A program made the position numbers and the translations under genes. Positions 1 to 7,897 of a DNA stretch of 53,090 nt are shown in pieces; the first letter of the stretch is position 1, and each line of letters begins with the position of its first letter. Below the pieces are notes generated by a model. The model was not told where the DNA came from. It saw only the letters and a program-made list of their open reading frames with translations, and did no database searches. Origin of the DNA: Methylotuvimicrobium buryatense 5G (GTDB taxonomy: Bacteria > Pseudomonadota > Gammaproteobacteria > Methylococcales > Methylomonadaceae); the NCBI RefSeq assembly GCF_000341735.1, contig NZ_KB455575.1, forward strand, positions 4,931,458 through 4,984,547, in the 5' to 3' direction.

Positions 1-198
1 TTGCGAGCATTGTTGCCTTGATAGGTAGGCAAACATGAAATTATTGGCCAATCGATAGGATTAACAATGATGTCATCGTGATTTTGGGCAAGGCAGGGCA
101 TAGCCGGTTCGTGAGAAGGCGAATTTTCCTTATATGGTGTCAGAAAATTTTACACTCTAGCCGGCCTCTAAACGATTATCGTCTTTTGATGTTTTGCG
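1..198. repeat. 198-bp direct repeat, copy 1
   Basis: This stretch recurs at 4638-4835 in the same orientation with a single mismatch that I can see, at base 155 (C here, G in the other copy). It may extend left beyond the window edge. Both copies diverge after the shared GTTTTGCG. The copy carries the 17-bp motif TGTCAGAAAATTTTACA at 138-154. I see no convincing gene in it. The two copies bracket the TPR gene at 2095-3792. Confidence 0.9.
138..154 (-). promoter_or_regulatory. 17-bp TGTAAAA..TGACA motif, copy 1
   Basis: On the minus strand this reads TGTAAAATTTTCTGACA, an imperfect palindrome shared with 1605-1621, 4775-4791 (minus) and 6341-6357, 6786-6802 (plus). Recurrence and symmetry suggest a dimeric regulator site. 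The TTGACA-like end could also double as a -35 box. Function is inferred. Confidence 0.5.
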
Positions 199-584
199 TG
201 CTGGAGGAAACTTGGCTTGGCATTTTCACTGGATGTTTATGCGTGGCCTCTATTTTAAGACCTTGAGTACGGCTTATTTAACCCGTCCCCAACTTTTCGG
301 TAAGCTATGGCTATACTCGAAACGTTTAGAGCGGGTCCCTTGACAAAAGGGGTAAATGATTAAATGAACCTGACCCCTTTTTCCCGAGCAAGGATCAGTC
401 TTAGTCGCAAAAACTAAAATATGCTGTTACCCAAGCTCTAGCTTGGGTAACCTGTTCAGGAAGCTCTAGCTTCCCGAAAATCAAGAAAGATTGAACGAGC
501 GAGTCGGGTTTGATTCAGAATGTGCGGAGGTTGTGTCGGTCTCAGGATGCTGGAGCTTCCGGGGTGTCTTTCCCAAGCTGGAGA
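199..584. repeat. Repeat-rich intergenic stretch
   Basis: This gene-free stretch holds half of a compound palindromic repeat (TTATTTAACCCGTCCCC near 268-290). It then has an imperfect hairpin built from AAAGGGGT and ACCCCTTTTT (about 345-384), which also occurs near 1552-1587 and, degraded, near 5125-5155. At about 430-476 there are CCAAGCTCTAGCTTGG and GGAAGCTCTAGCTTCC palindromes of the type seen at 15200-15345. No coding sequence is supported. Confidence 0.6.
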
Positions 585-722
585 GGCTGTGAAAGTATTG
601 ATGAATGCATCATAATAAAATTTATTAACCTTGTAGACAATGAAGAAAAATCCTATAAAATCAACAATCTAATTCTTCATGCTCTTCATGGTTATTTTAT
701 AATATTGAATACTTTCACAGTC
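585..722. mobile_element. MITE-like element with GRCTGTGAAAGTATT ends
   Basis: A 138-bp AT-rich segment is bounded by GGCTGTGAAAGTATT (585-599) and AATACTTTCACAGTC (708-722), which are inverted repeats with one mismatch. Its right 90 bases recur nearly identically at about 15346-15437. It sits inside an AAGCTGGAGCTTGGG-type palindrome, as if inserted there. It encodes no transposase, so it would be non-autonomous. The target duplication is not clear. Confidence 0.6.
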
Positions 723-783
723 TTTGGAGCTTGGGAAATAGCGTGATGTGGGTTGGCCGTTTTTAGCTTGACGCGCATGGCTT

Positions 784-857
784 GCGAATCCCGTCCTGCT
801 AGGGGATATACTGATCTTTGGGCTTTAGCTGAAGAAACTTGCTAATCAGGTATGTTT
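784..857. repeat. Partial copy of the CTTGCTAATCAGG-ended repeat
   Basis: The stretch from ATCCCGTCCTGCTAGGGG to CTTGCTAATCAGG matches, in reverse complement, the left part of the element at 12748-12978. It is a degraded copy with one recognisable end. Confidence 0.55.
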
Positions 858-999
858 AAACAAGTGCTTGTAATTTGGCTTTCAGTTCTGTTGCAAAGCT
901 AAATAGTCGGTCAAAGGGACGCGCAGCCTAAACTTTCAAGAAAAAAGGAAAACAGGAGTAAATTATTAATTTAACGTTTTTTACTTAGAGCGAAAAACC

Positions 1000-1164
1000 A
1001 TGTGCAGAATAAACCCCCGAGTCGATTTAGCCTTCAAAAAACTGTTCGGCAGCGAAGAAAACAAAGACCTGCTGATCTCGTTGATCAATGCCATTGTCTC
1101 CGAAGAGGACCGGGTAGCCGAAGTTGAGCTGAAAACCCCCTACTCGGCGTTCCGGGTTATTTAA
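1000..1164 (+). pseudogene. Truncated Rpn/PD-(D/E)XK-family nuclease (transposase-like)
   Basis: ATG at 1000 opens a 54-residue reading frame whose N-terminus (MCRINPRVDLAFKKLFG, then SEENKDLLISLINAIV) is typical of the Rpn/YhgA-like PD-(D/E)XK nuclease family. Those proteins normally run to about 300 residues. The frame ends at TAA 1162-1164, which lies inside GGGTTATTTAACCCG, the left arm of the compound palindromic repeat found elsewhere in the window. The rest of the gene, including the catalytic core, is missing. The likeliest reading is a gene truncated by repeat insertion or recombination. The nuclease family assignment is by remembered N-terminal similarity. Confidence 0.65.
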
Positions 1165-1400
1165 CCCGACCCGAACGTTTCGGTATGCTCTAAATGATCC
1201 GGTATACTTTGGCTAGTAAGTATTCAGTTCCCCTCTTTGAAAAAGAGGGGCTAGGGGAGATTTTTTAAATAAATCCCCCTCAATCCCCCTTTTTCAAAGG
1301 GGGATGCCAACAATAAGCCTGAGTTGCAGTAATTTGCCAACGGGGTCTGAATACTTACTTTGACTATACTCGAAGTGTTTAGAGCGGGTCCCTTGGCAAG
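1155..1400. repeat. Compound palindromic repeat fragments
   Basis: Starts with GGGTTATTTAACCCGACCCGAACGTTTCGG-type sequence (palindromic repeat arm). It continues with CCCCTCTTTGAAAAAGAGGGG and AATCCCCCTTTTTCAAAGGGGG hairpins (about 1232-1303). It ends in GAGCGGGTCCCTTGGCAAG, which matches the site at about 330-350 that lacks the following element. No gene is seen. Confidence 0.55.
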
Positions 1401-1541
1401 CACTGCCATTAAGTTAAGCCGTCACAAAATATGTAATACTGGCATTCAGGATCGAATGTGCTTCAAAAGCTTGCCATCCATGGCACTGGATTCCGCCAGT
1501 CCATGGCGGAATGACGGGTTTCCCTTAACTTAATGGCAGTG
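1401..1541. mobile_element. CACTGCC MITE, interior type 1, copy 1
   Basis: 141 bp bounded by inverted CACTGCCATTAAGTTAAG (1401-1418) and CTTAACTTAATGGCAGTG (1524-1541). The flanks repeat: GTCCCTTGGCAAG on the left (1388-1400) and GTCCTTGGCAAG on the right (1542-1553), an imperfect 12-13 bp target duplication. A related site near 337-350 lacks the element, which supports insertion. The interior carries the palindrome around CTGGATTCCGCCAGTCCATGG. There is no open reading frame for a transposase. Confidence 0.85.
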
Positions 1542-1604
1542 GTCCTTGGCAAGGGGTAAATTATTAAATAAACCTGACCCCTTTTTTGCTCATTTTTCTC
1601 TTGG

Positions 1605-1621
1605 TGTCAGAAAATTTTACA
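1605..1621 (-). promoter_or_regulatory. 17-bp TGTAAAA..TGACA motif, copy 2
   Basis: TGTCAGAAAATTTTACA on the plus strand is identical to the motif inside the 198-bp direct repeat, but its surroundings differ. It lies in the leader region of the TPR gene, pointing away from it. Confidence 0.45.
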
Positions 1622-1816
1622 GCGCTTCAGATCTGTTTAGTCATGGAGAAGGGGAAGAAAATCAAAAAAATCACTCCAAGCCGGCCAAGGCCAGCAACTA
1701 AGGGTAATTATTTACCTCCCCCTATCGTTCCCACGCTCCAGGGTGGGAACGAAGACCGAGACGCTCTAGCGTCTCGTACCGCTGGAGCGGTACTCAGGCA
1801 TTCCCACGCAGAGCGT

Positions 1817-1950
1817 CACTGCCATTAAATTAAGGATTTTTCCGTTCACCCTGAGCCTGTCGAAGGGTGAATGGAAAAATCCTGGGTCGATAAGTTAAGC
1901 CGTCCATGGTTCGACAGGCTCACCACGAACGGCTTAACTTAATGGCAGTG
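1817..1950. mobile_element. CACTGCC MITE, interior type 2, copy 1
   Basis: 134 bp with the same terminal inverted repeats as the type 1 copies (left end has one A for G) but an unrelated interior built of TTCGACAGGCTCA-type modules. It is nearly identical to 16012-16145 over the full length; I see two differences. Flanks ACGCAGAGCGT (1806-1816) and ACGCAAGAGCGT (1951-1962) form an 11-12 bp target duplication inside a GTTCCCACGC-type palindromic repeat. Confidence 0.85.
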
Positions 1951-2094
1951 ACGCAAGAGCGTGGGAACGATAAATCACCCCAAGCCGGCCAAGGCCAGCA
2001 ACAAAAGGAGTCTTGGTTTTTGCTTGATATCAAGCTCCATGTTTCTTGCTATAAAATAACTTACGGTTCCCTAAAATTGAAAAGGTATATATTT

Positions 2095-3792
2095 ATGAGT
2101 CAACATCAATTGGTTTTAACTAAAGCAAAGCATTGCTTTAGTATTGCTATATTAATAGCAAGTTCAAATAGTATTGCGGCGACTTACGACCTCAATGAAC
2201 TAGATAAAGATCCTCTGACGGTTCTTGATAAAAAATCCATGTTTGACGAGCCAAGCAGTTTAATGTTGAGCCCGGAGGACTTTGAAAAAACACAGCAACA
2301 AAACATCAAAAAAGAGTTTGCCGAAATTTTAGAAAAAATCAGGCAAAAACAATTCGATAGCGCTCACAGTCAGGTAGAATCGCTCATCAAGCGCCAGCCG
2401 GATATCGTGCAAGCCTATATTCTCAGGGCAACAATAGAGCTTTATCAAAAAGACCGCAAAGCGGCATCGGCAAGCTTTAACAAGGCTTTGAGTCTCGACC
2501 CAAAAAATCAAGCGGCATTGCTGGGTATTGCCTCGATAGACTTTGACGAAGGAAGGCCGCAGCAAGCCAAAGAACGGATTCGTCAAGCAATTGCGGTAAA
2601 CAAAAAAACCGTTTCGCCTTATTTATTACTAGCCGAAATAGCGAATAAAGAAAAAAATCTGGATGAAGCGGAAAAAGCACTGATCAAAGGTCTTGGGAAC
2701 GTCAAAGGTCAAATTGCAGATGAAGCGAGGCTGCTGTCGAGTTTGGCGCGATTGTATGGAATACAGAAGCAGCCGGAAAAAGTATTGACGTTGGTGCAGG
2801 AGATGAATGTTCGTTATCCGGAACACCCCACCGCTTTGTCCTTGTTGGCAGGCGCGTATATCGTAAATAATCAGGCAGTTGAGGCGGAGCAGACGCTACG
2901 TAAAATCATCGCACAAAACGAACGAGACATTCAGCACCGGATAATGTTGGCGAATTATTTGTCGAGACAACCGGATAAGGCGGATGAAGTCTTAGCCCTG
3001 TTGAATCAGGCTTCAACGGCGGCGCCCGAAAATTTGCAGTTGATGGTTCAAAAAGCGAATTTGTTAATAAGGGTTAAGCATTATGATGAAGCGATGAAAG
3101 TTGCTCAAAGTATTGCCAATTTATCGCCTGAAACGAAGTTGCACAAAGCAATTGAAGGGGATATTTTTCTGTCCCAAAAGAAATTCGATCAAGCCTATGG
3201 GGCATACCGTGAGGCGTATCAAGCGCGACCTAACCCGAAGTTGCTCGAGTTGATGGTTGCGGTATTAAATTCTCAGGGAAAACAAGCCGACGCAATAAAG
3301 TTGTTGAATGACGAGTTAAAAAAAGACGATAAAAATCTCTTAGCGCACTTTCATTTAGCCAACATTTTGCAGCAACAAGGCAACTTACGGCAGGCTGAAA
3401 AACATTATCAGGCTATTTTGGCGATACAGCCGGAAAATCCTTTGGCATTGAATAACCTGGCTTGGTTATATCATCAGCAAAACAAATCGGAGGCACTTGC
3501 TATGGCGGAAAGCGCTTATAAAGCAGCGCCCAATTCAGCAGAGATCGCCGATACGCTTGGCGCGATATTGTTAAAGCGAGGAGAATTTCAAAAAGCGCTA
3601 GAGTTATTGGAAAAAGCGGTAGACTTAAAGCCCAATGATCCTAATATCAAATTTCATCTAGCCGAAGCTCTTGTCGCAAAAGGCGATAAGAAGCGGGCTG
3701 TCGAATTACTAGAGGCGATAACGCAAGTCGATCAAGCCTTCGATTCGAAAAATCGGGCGATTGAAATGCTGGGGCAATTAAAAGGTAATTAA
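2095..3792 (+). CDS. TPR-repeat protein, PrsT-like
   Basis: 565 residues. I chose ATG 2095 because AAAGG precedes it by 9 bases and a signal-peptide-like N-terminus follows (LTKAKHCFSIAILIASSN, then SIAATYD). The longer upstream frame is made of repeat DNA. From about residue 70 to the end the protein is a chain of tetratricopeptide repeats, with recurring A..A...L...P.N..AL..LA patterns. The C-terminal part (ALNNLAWLY, DTLGAILLKRGE, HLAEALVAKGDKKRA) resembles the PrsT TPR proteins linked to PEP-CTERM/exosortase systems. It lacks a lipobox and is shorter than typical PrsT, so I call it PrsT-like only. It likely acts in the periplasm as a protein-protein scaffold. It stands alone, bracketed by 198-bp direct repeats. 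No exosortase gene is in the window. Confidence 0.75.
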   Translation: MSQHQLVLTKAKHCFSIAILIASSNSIAATYDLNELDKDPLTVLDKKSMFDEPSSLMLSPEDFEKTQQQNIKKEFAEILEKIRQKQFDSAHSQVESLIKRQPDIVQAYILRATIELYQKDRKAASASFNKALSLDPKNQAALLGIASIDFDEGRPQQAKERIRQAIAVNKKTVSPYLLLAEIANKEKNLDEAEKALIKGLGNVKGQIADEARLLSSLARLYGIQKQPEKVLTLVQEMNVRYPEHPTALSLLAGAYIVNNQAVEAEQTLRKIIAQNERDIQHRIMLANYLSRQPDKADEVLALLNQASTAAPENLQLMVQKANLLIRVKHYDEAMKVAQSIANLSPETKLHKAIEGDIFLSQKKFDQAYGAYREAYQARPNPKLLELMVAVLNSQGKQADAIKLLNDELKKDDKNLLAHFHLANILQQQGNLRQAEKHYQAILAIQPENPLALNNLAWLYHQQNKSEALAMAESAYKAAPNSAEIADTLGAILLKRGEFQKALELLEKAVDLKPNDPNIKFHLAEALVAKGDKKRAVELLEAITQVDQAFDSKNRAIEMLGQLKGN

Positions 3793-4637
3793 GAGCATTA
3801 CAAGCGCGCCAAGATTTTTCGCGAAAGCTGAAATGGGGTCCGTCCGATTTCAGCAGCGAAAAATGACTTGGCGATTATTGCCTTCGGCGGCCCCGATTCG
3901 CCCTGCGTCCGTGCCACTACGCCACATCATCGTAAACTCGATGCGGCTTCGTAGCACTCCCACAAATGGCTTTACGCCGTGTCGCGATGCCTTGTATTTT
4001 GCCTCCGCCTGCGCTATTCGCGCAGACTCCGGCAAAACACCCGGCGCTACGGCTATCGGGGACTAAAAATCTTCACTTCGCTAACGCTCCGTTTCCACGA
4101 TTTTCAGCGAATGAATCGGTAGTATGTGTAACGTTGCTGGGTTAATTTAGCTCATGGTGCGCGTTACACCTTGCTGTGATTTTATGAAAAAAACAATTCC
4201 GCATTTACCGCCAGTGGCTACTCGCTGAACGCGGGACAGTTTAAGGTTAATTCGTTCGTGGTGAGCCCTTCGGTTGCGCTCAGGAGAGCTCTGTCGAACC
4301 TTAGGCGGATTAACCGTCCACCCTTCGACAGGCTCAGGGTGAACGGTTAATCCTTAGTGCTTTTGTCCCGCCTTAAGCATAGGTATCTACACAAGTTTTC
4401 AGCTTTATAAAACAATTAGTTAAGTTAATTTTTCTGTGATCTAGGATAAAAAGTAGACTAAAAACTTCAATTTTTAGTCGTTATCTTAATAAAAAACCAG
4501 AAGAAACTTTATAACAACATGATTTTAAATGATAAAGATTTGTAGATGCTTATGCGCCTTAAGTGGGAAGCCCCGTCGGTCAGAATTTATTTAGCCTAAT
4601 TGTCTTGTGGTCAAAAGGATGTGAATCGAAGGATGGT
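3793..4637. repeat. Gene-free repeat-rich stretch
   Basis: At 3815-4110 an element is bounded by sequences around AGATTTTTCGCGAAAGCTGAAAT and its near inverted form ending in CACGATTTTCAGCGAA. A related AATCTTCACTTCGCT stretch occurs inverted near 12488-12535. At 4225-4373 sits a structure starting CGGGACAG and ending CTTTTGTCCCG, with TTCGACAGGCTCAGGG modules. From 4380 to 4637 the DNA is AT-rich with no recognisable feature. No gene is supported. Confidence 0.5.
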
Positions 4638-4835
4638 TTGCGAGCATTGTTGCCTTGATAGGTAGGCAAACATGAAATTATTGGCCAATCGATAGGATTA
4701 ACAATGATGTCATCGTGATTTTGGGCAAGGCAGGGCATAGCCGGTTCGTGAGAAGGCGAATTTTCCTTATATGGTGTCAGAAAATTTTACAGTCTAGCCG
4801 GCCTCTAAACGATTATCGTCTTTTGATGTTTTGCG
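4638..4835. repeat. 198-bp direct repeat, copy 2
   Basis: Same sequence and orientation as 1-198 with one visible mismatch, and it includes the 17-bp motif at 4775-4791. The unique sequence to its left shows that the repeat boundary in this copy is at or just before 4638. The equivalent left boundary of copy 1 is cut by the window edge. Confidence 0.9.
4775..4791 (-). promoter_or_regulatory. 17-bp TGTAAAA..TGACA motif, copy 3
   Basis: Reads TGTAAAATTTTCTGACA on the minus strand, inside the second copy of the 198-bp direct repeat. Confidence 0.5.
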
Positions 4836-5175
4836 CGATGGACAATCATGGTCAAGCATCTTTCTCTGGGTTTTTATACTTTGCCTGTATCACAAGGCCA
4901 CTGCAGGACGGGTTGTTTAACCCAGGGTAAGTACATTAAAAATAAAAGTTCCTTGGAATCAATAAGCTACAAGCGTTAAAAATATCTTGAAATGGAGCGA
5001 GAATTTCTAGTGCATTGATTTAACGATAAATAAAAAGTTAAATGCGGTAACCCTGTTATTTAGCCCGGATCCAACGTTTTGATTTCTTCGGTCATGCTCG
5101 AAACGTTTCTTGGTAAGGGTTAAAATATTAAATGAGCCTAACCCTTCTTGTTTCGATACTTAATGCTCTAATGCC
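4836..5175. repeat. Degraded palindromic repeat remnants
   Basis: GGACGGGTTGTTTAACCC (about 4908-4924) and CTGTTATTTAGCCCGGATCC followed by AACGTTTTGATT (about 5055-5090) are degraded arms of the compound palindromic repeat. AAGGGTTAAAATATTAAATG with AACCCTTCTTG (5125-5153) is a degraded form of the hairpin near 345-384. No gene is seen. Confidence 0.5.
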
Positions 5176-5206
5176 AAAAAAAACGCCGCTGGAATATGGC
5201 GGCGTT
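5176..5206 (-). terminator. Rho-independent terminator of the PEP-CTERM gene
   Basis: Read on the minus strand, AACGCCGC and GCGGCGTT form a perfect 8-bp stem with a 9-base loop, followed by a run of eight T. It lies 19 bases beyond the stop of the PEP-CTERM gene. Confidence 0.85.
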
Positions 5207-5224
5207 AAGACAATATTTTTATTG

Positions 5225-6079
5225 TTACGCTTTTAATTTTTTGCGCTGTTTTGCTACGCCAAGGCCAAGCATTCCCATGCCTAATAGTCCTAAAGTTGCT
5301 GGTTCTGGTACTGTATTGAAGTACAGTTGAGCGCCGTGAGTGCCGCTGAGTTTAATTGTGTTAGCGTCAATTGGAGTGATGGTGGGTGCACCCAAGTTTT
5401 GGTCTAACGAAAAGCTAATTGGATTGGCATCACCATCAAGCCAATTGTCATAAAAAGATATACCGTCGACCTTATGGAATAGGCTGGAGTAAGTGGTATC
5501 GACACCGGTGAAATCAATATTTCCCACAATATTTAAATTGTTGGCGGTGTCGTAAGTGCTGCTAATGACGTTTAAATTCATAAAATTCGACCAGTTAGCC
5601 AAATCTGTAGAAAACAGCAGTTCAATGGTGCCCGAAGAATAGGAGACCTCCGGTCTCAACGGATCGCTTAGACCTGATATCACGCCGCTTAAATTAGTGG
5701 TGCGGAAAGTGAGATACCATGCATCTCCAAAACGATTGTTTGCGCTGTCAGGTATTGTAGGCAGTAAAGCTGTAAATAAGTTGTTGCTGTAAGATTGTGC
5801 CGTTATGTTTGTGGATGCGGCAATAAGACCGGCATAAGTCACGATCGTATCGCCCACAGTCAATGAGCCTGGATTAGTTGTGTTCACTAGGGTTTGTGAT
5901 TGAAAGCTAATGTCGGCTTGATCTTTAATGCCTGTACTGGTGGGGTTGACTTTTGTTTCAGGAAAAGAACCGCCATGATCTACAAGGACGTCAACATACC
6001 ACTCCATCGGAGCCGCGGTTATCGCTGTAGAAGTTGCCGCTAAGATGCCCGCTCCTAAGGTTTTGATTAAAGTGTTCAT
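5225..6079 (-). CDS. PEP-CTERM domain protein
   Basis: 284 residues. Start ATG 6079 is chosen because GGAG lies 7-8 bases upstream on the minus strand and a good signal peptide follows (MNTLIKTLGAGILAA, TSTAITAAP). The C-terminus is a textbook PEP-CTERM sorting tail: VPEP at the start, then the hydrophobic ATLGLLGMGMLGLG, then the basic AKQRKKLKA. Such proteins are known substrates of exosortase, cleaved near the VPEP motif and delivered to the outside or to exopolysaccharide. The middle is Ser/Thr/Asn/Asp-rich and cysteine-poor, fitting an exported beta-rich protein; I recognise no further domain. It is monocistronic with its own terminator. The 17-bp motif lies about 260 bases upstream, but on the opposite strand. 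No exosortase is in this window, so it must be encoded elsewhere. Confidence 0.9.
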   Translation of the reverse strand: MNTLIKTLGAGILAATSTAITAAPMEWYVDVLVDHGGSFPETKVNPTSTGIKDQADISFQSQTLVNTTNPGSLTVGDTIVTYAGLIAASTNITAQSYSNNLFTALLPTIPDSANNRFGDAWYLTFRTTNLSGVISGLSDPLRPEVSYSSGTIELLFSTDLANWSNFMNLNVISSTYDTANNLNIVGNIDFTGVDTTYSSLFHKVDGISFYDNWLDGDANPISFSLDQNLGAPTITPIDANTIKLSGTHGAQLYFNTVPEPATLGLLGMGMLGLGVAKQRKKLKA

Positions 6080-6340
6080 TAAGAATCTCCGGTAAATGAA
6101 TAAAGGTTGTGATTGCATAATAAAATAAGCATTTTCTATGCCATCATCTTCTAAGGGTTGTGTGTTTTACTAAGTTTATTTAAGGAGTGTGTCGGCTGTG
6201 TGATTTTAAATTTTAATATAATCAATGGGCTATATGTCCTTTGCTGCTTATGAATTCCAGGCGGAATGTCGTAAATCAAAGCAAGTTTTCTTTTAAAGAC
6301 AAGGTGGCTTTCTGCAATTTCTTTCGGATAAGGCAAGGAT

Positions 6341-6357
6341 TGTAAAAAATTTTGACA
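6341..6357 (+). promoter_or_regulatory. 17-bp TGTAAAA..TGACA motif, copy 4
   Basis: TGTAAAAAATTTTGACA. The TTGACA at 6352-6357 is a perfect sigma-70 -35 hexamer, with TATACT 14 bases and TACTAA 16 bases downstream. It may mark a promoter firing rightward, or an operator serving both directions. It sits about 260 bases from the PEP-CTERM start. Confidence 0.5.
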
Positions 6358-6707
6358 TTGGTTTTCTAGGCTATACTAAGGATAAATTGCGTTAAAACCC
6401 TTAGCTTAAATTCGGTATTTTAACTATGAAGCAAATGAAGTTCATAAGGGATTTCAAGACACTACCTAAGTATTCTCGCTAATCTTTTTGGTTAACGAAA
6501 GCCCTATACAAAATACAAACGTATAACAAATTATTGAGTTAACTTCATATTCTTAATGGTGAAGTGCTCTTTCTAGGTATAAGCTTTCTTGGATACAAGG
6601 CAATATTGCTAACTACTGAGGGGCTGTGAAATGAAGTCAGGTTGTTCTCCGGTAATTATTTACATCCCATTAGCGTTCCCACTCAGCGCGTGGGAACGCT
6701 AATTGCC

Positions 6708-6725
6708 GGGGGGGGGGGGGGGGGG
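6708..6725 (+). repeat. Homopolymer of 18 G
   Basis: Eighteen consecutive G follow AATTGCC, directly after a GTTCCCAC palindromic repeat and 122 bases upstream of the ThiF-like start. Such tracts slip readily during replication and sequencing, so the true length is uncertain. Confidence 0.8.
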
Positions 6726-6785
6726 CTGAATAGTAACGTTTTCCGAGATTAAATCTGACGAACTATATTTTAAGCTGTATTAAGT

Positions 6786-6802
6786 TGTAAAAATTTTTGA
6801 CA
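6786..6802 (+). promoter_or_regulatory. 17-bp TGTAAAA..TGACA motif, copy 5, before the ThiF-like gene
   Basis: TGTAAAAATTTTTGACA ends 45 bases before the ThiF-like start codon and is the most symmetric copy. Position and orientation suit a promoter or activator site for the ThiF/RND/MaoC genes. No clear -10 box is seen. Confidence 0.55.
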
Positions 6803-6847
6803 AAGCCTTGTCGCGAGGCGAATGATGAGGGGAAATAGGGGATAATT

Positions 6848-7708
6848 ATGGTCGAATTCAATTATGACGAAGCTTTTTCCCGCAATATCGGTTGGGTGAC
6901 GCGAGAAGAATTCAAGCTGCTAAAAAATAAAAAAATTGCTGTCGGCGGTTTAGGTGGTGTCGGAGGGAGTCATTTGATTGTATTGGCGAGGATGGGAATA
7001 GGTCGTTTCCATATTTCCGACTTGGATACCTTCGAACTTGCCAATTTTAACCGCCAATACGGCGCGTCCATGAGTACTTTGGGGCAACCGAAATCGGAAG
7101 TCATGGAACGGACGATTCGAGATATCAACCCGGAGGCCGAAATCGTCAATTTCAAGCAAGGCATTACGCTTGAAAATCTGGACGACTTTTTAAAGGATAT
7201 CGATATTTACGTTGATAGTTTGGATATCTTTGCGTTGGAAATTCGGCGTGCCGTATTCGCGCGTTGTTATGAGTTGGGGATTCCGACGATTACCGCCGCG
7301 CCGATGGGTATGGGGACGGCGATGCTGGTGTTTATGCCCGGGAAAATGAGTTTCGAGCAATATTTTGCGCTGGATGGTTATTCGTTTGAAGAGCAAATCA
7401 TGCGTTTTGTAATCGGCGTATCGCCGACTGTAATGCAAAGGAAATACTTAGTAGAGCGGACTTCAGTGAATTTTTTGAAGAAAAAAGTGCCGTCGACGCC
7501 GATGGGTATTGAGTTGGCTGCTGGTGTGGCTTGTACGAATGTATTGAAGATTCTACTAAATCGAGGCGATGTTATTTGTGCGCCTTGGGGTTTGCATTTC
7601 GATGCCTATCGTAATCAGTTGAAAAAAACTTGGCGACCCGGCGGCAATCGTAATCCGTTGCAGCGCTTGATGTTTTGGCGGCTGAAACAATTGCTTGGGG
7701 TGGAATGA
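6848..7708 (+). CDS. ThiF/E1-like adenylyltransferase family protein
   Basis: 286 residues, one E1/ThiF-type Rossmann domain. The nucleotide-binding loop GGLGGVGG is at residues 33-40. D58-x-D60 followed by NFNRQ (N68, R69, Q70) matches the ATP and Mg-binding residues of ThiF, MoeB and E1 enzymes. A GGGGA ribosome site precedes ATG 6848. No CxxC zinc pair is visible, and I cannot identify an obvious catalytic cysteine loop. This fits stand-alone members such as TcdA-like or peptide-modifying enzymes more than classical MoeB. Family members activate a carboxylate as acyl-adenylate. The neighbours (RND exporter, hotdog protein, N-acyl amino acid synthase-like enzymes) suggest an acylated small molecule or sulfur-carrier substrate, but this is inference. 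The substrate is unknown. Confidence 0.85.
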   Translation: MVEFNYDEAFSRNIGWVTREEFKLLKNKKIAVGGLGGVGGSHLIVLARMGIGRFHISDLDTFELANFNRQYGASMSTLGQPKSEVMERTIRDINPEAEIVNFKQGITLENLDDFLKDIDIYVDSLDIFALEIRRAVFARCYELGIPTITAAPMGMGTAMLVFMPGKMSFEQYFALDGYSFEEQIMRFVIGVSPTVMQRKYLVERTSVNFLKKKVPSTPMGIELAAGVACTNVLKILLNRGDVICAPWGLHFDAYRNQLKKTWRPGGNRNPLQRLMFWRLKQLLGVE

Positions 7709-7897
7709 TGTATTGGCGTTTTCAGTTTCGACTAATCTATTGTGTATCGTTGAAATATTACGCCATGCCCAAATGAAGATTACTATTTGCGTTAAGCTGT
7801 CCAAGGCTCTGAAGTCTGTTTCCCGGCGGGTATAGGCCTTTAGTAGAAGCAATTGATTAATCGGTTCGTTTTTTAAAATGTTTAGGAGAAGTTGAGC
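7709..7897. other. Spacer before the RND gene
   Basis: 189 bases with no recognised gene or terminator. The strong AGGAGAA ribosome site (7884-7890) of the next gene lies at its end. Co-transcription with the ThiF-like gene is possible but not shown. Confidence 0.4.

Larger units (their letters stand above)
6080..6847. other. Intergenic region between PEP-CTERM and ThiF-like genes
   Basis: This divergent intergenic region carries two copies of the 17-bp motif (6341-6357, 6786-6802). It has a GTTCCCACTC..CGTGGGAACGC palindromic repeat (about 6674-6700) that runs into 18 consecutive G (6708-6725). A tiny 17-codon frame at 6426 has no support. I see no gene. Confidence 0.6.

Noticed and set aside
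1586-1828. 80-residue plus-strand frame
   Set aside because: It runs through GTTCCCACGC palindromic repeats and into a MITE end, so the reading frame is a by-product of repeat DNA.
6151-6336. 61-residue minus-strand frame upstream of the PEP-CTERM gene
   Set aside because: It needs a non-ATG start, lacks a ribosome site and looks like AT-rich noncoding sequence, although it begins next to the 17-bp motif.
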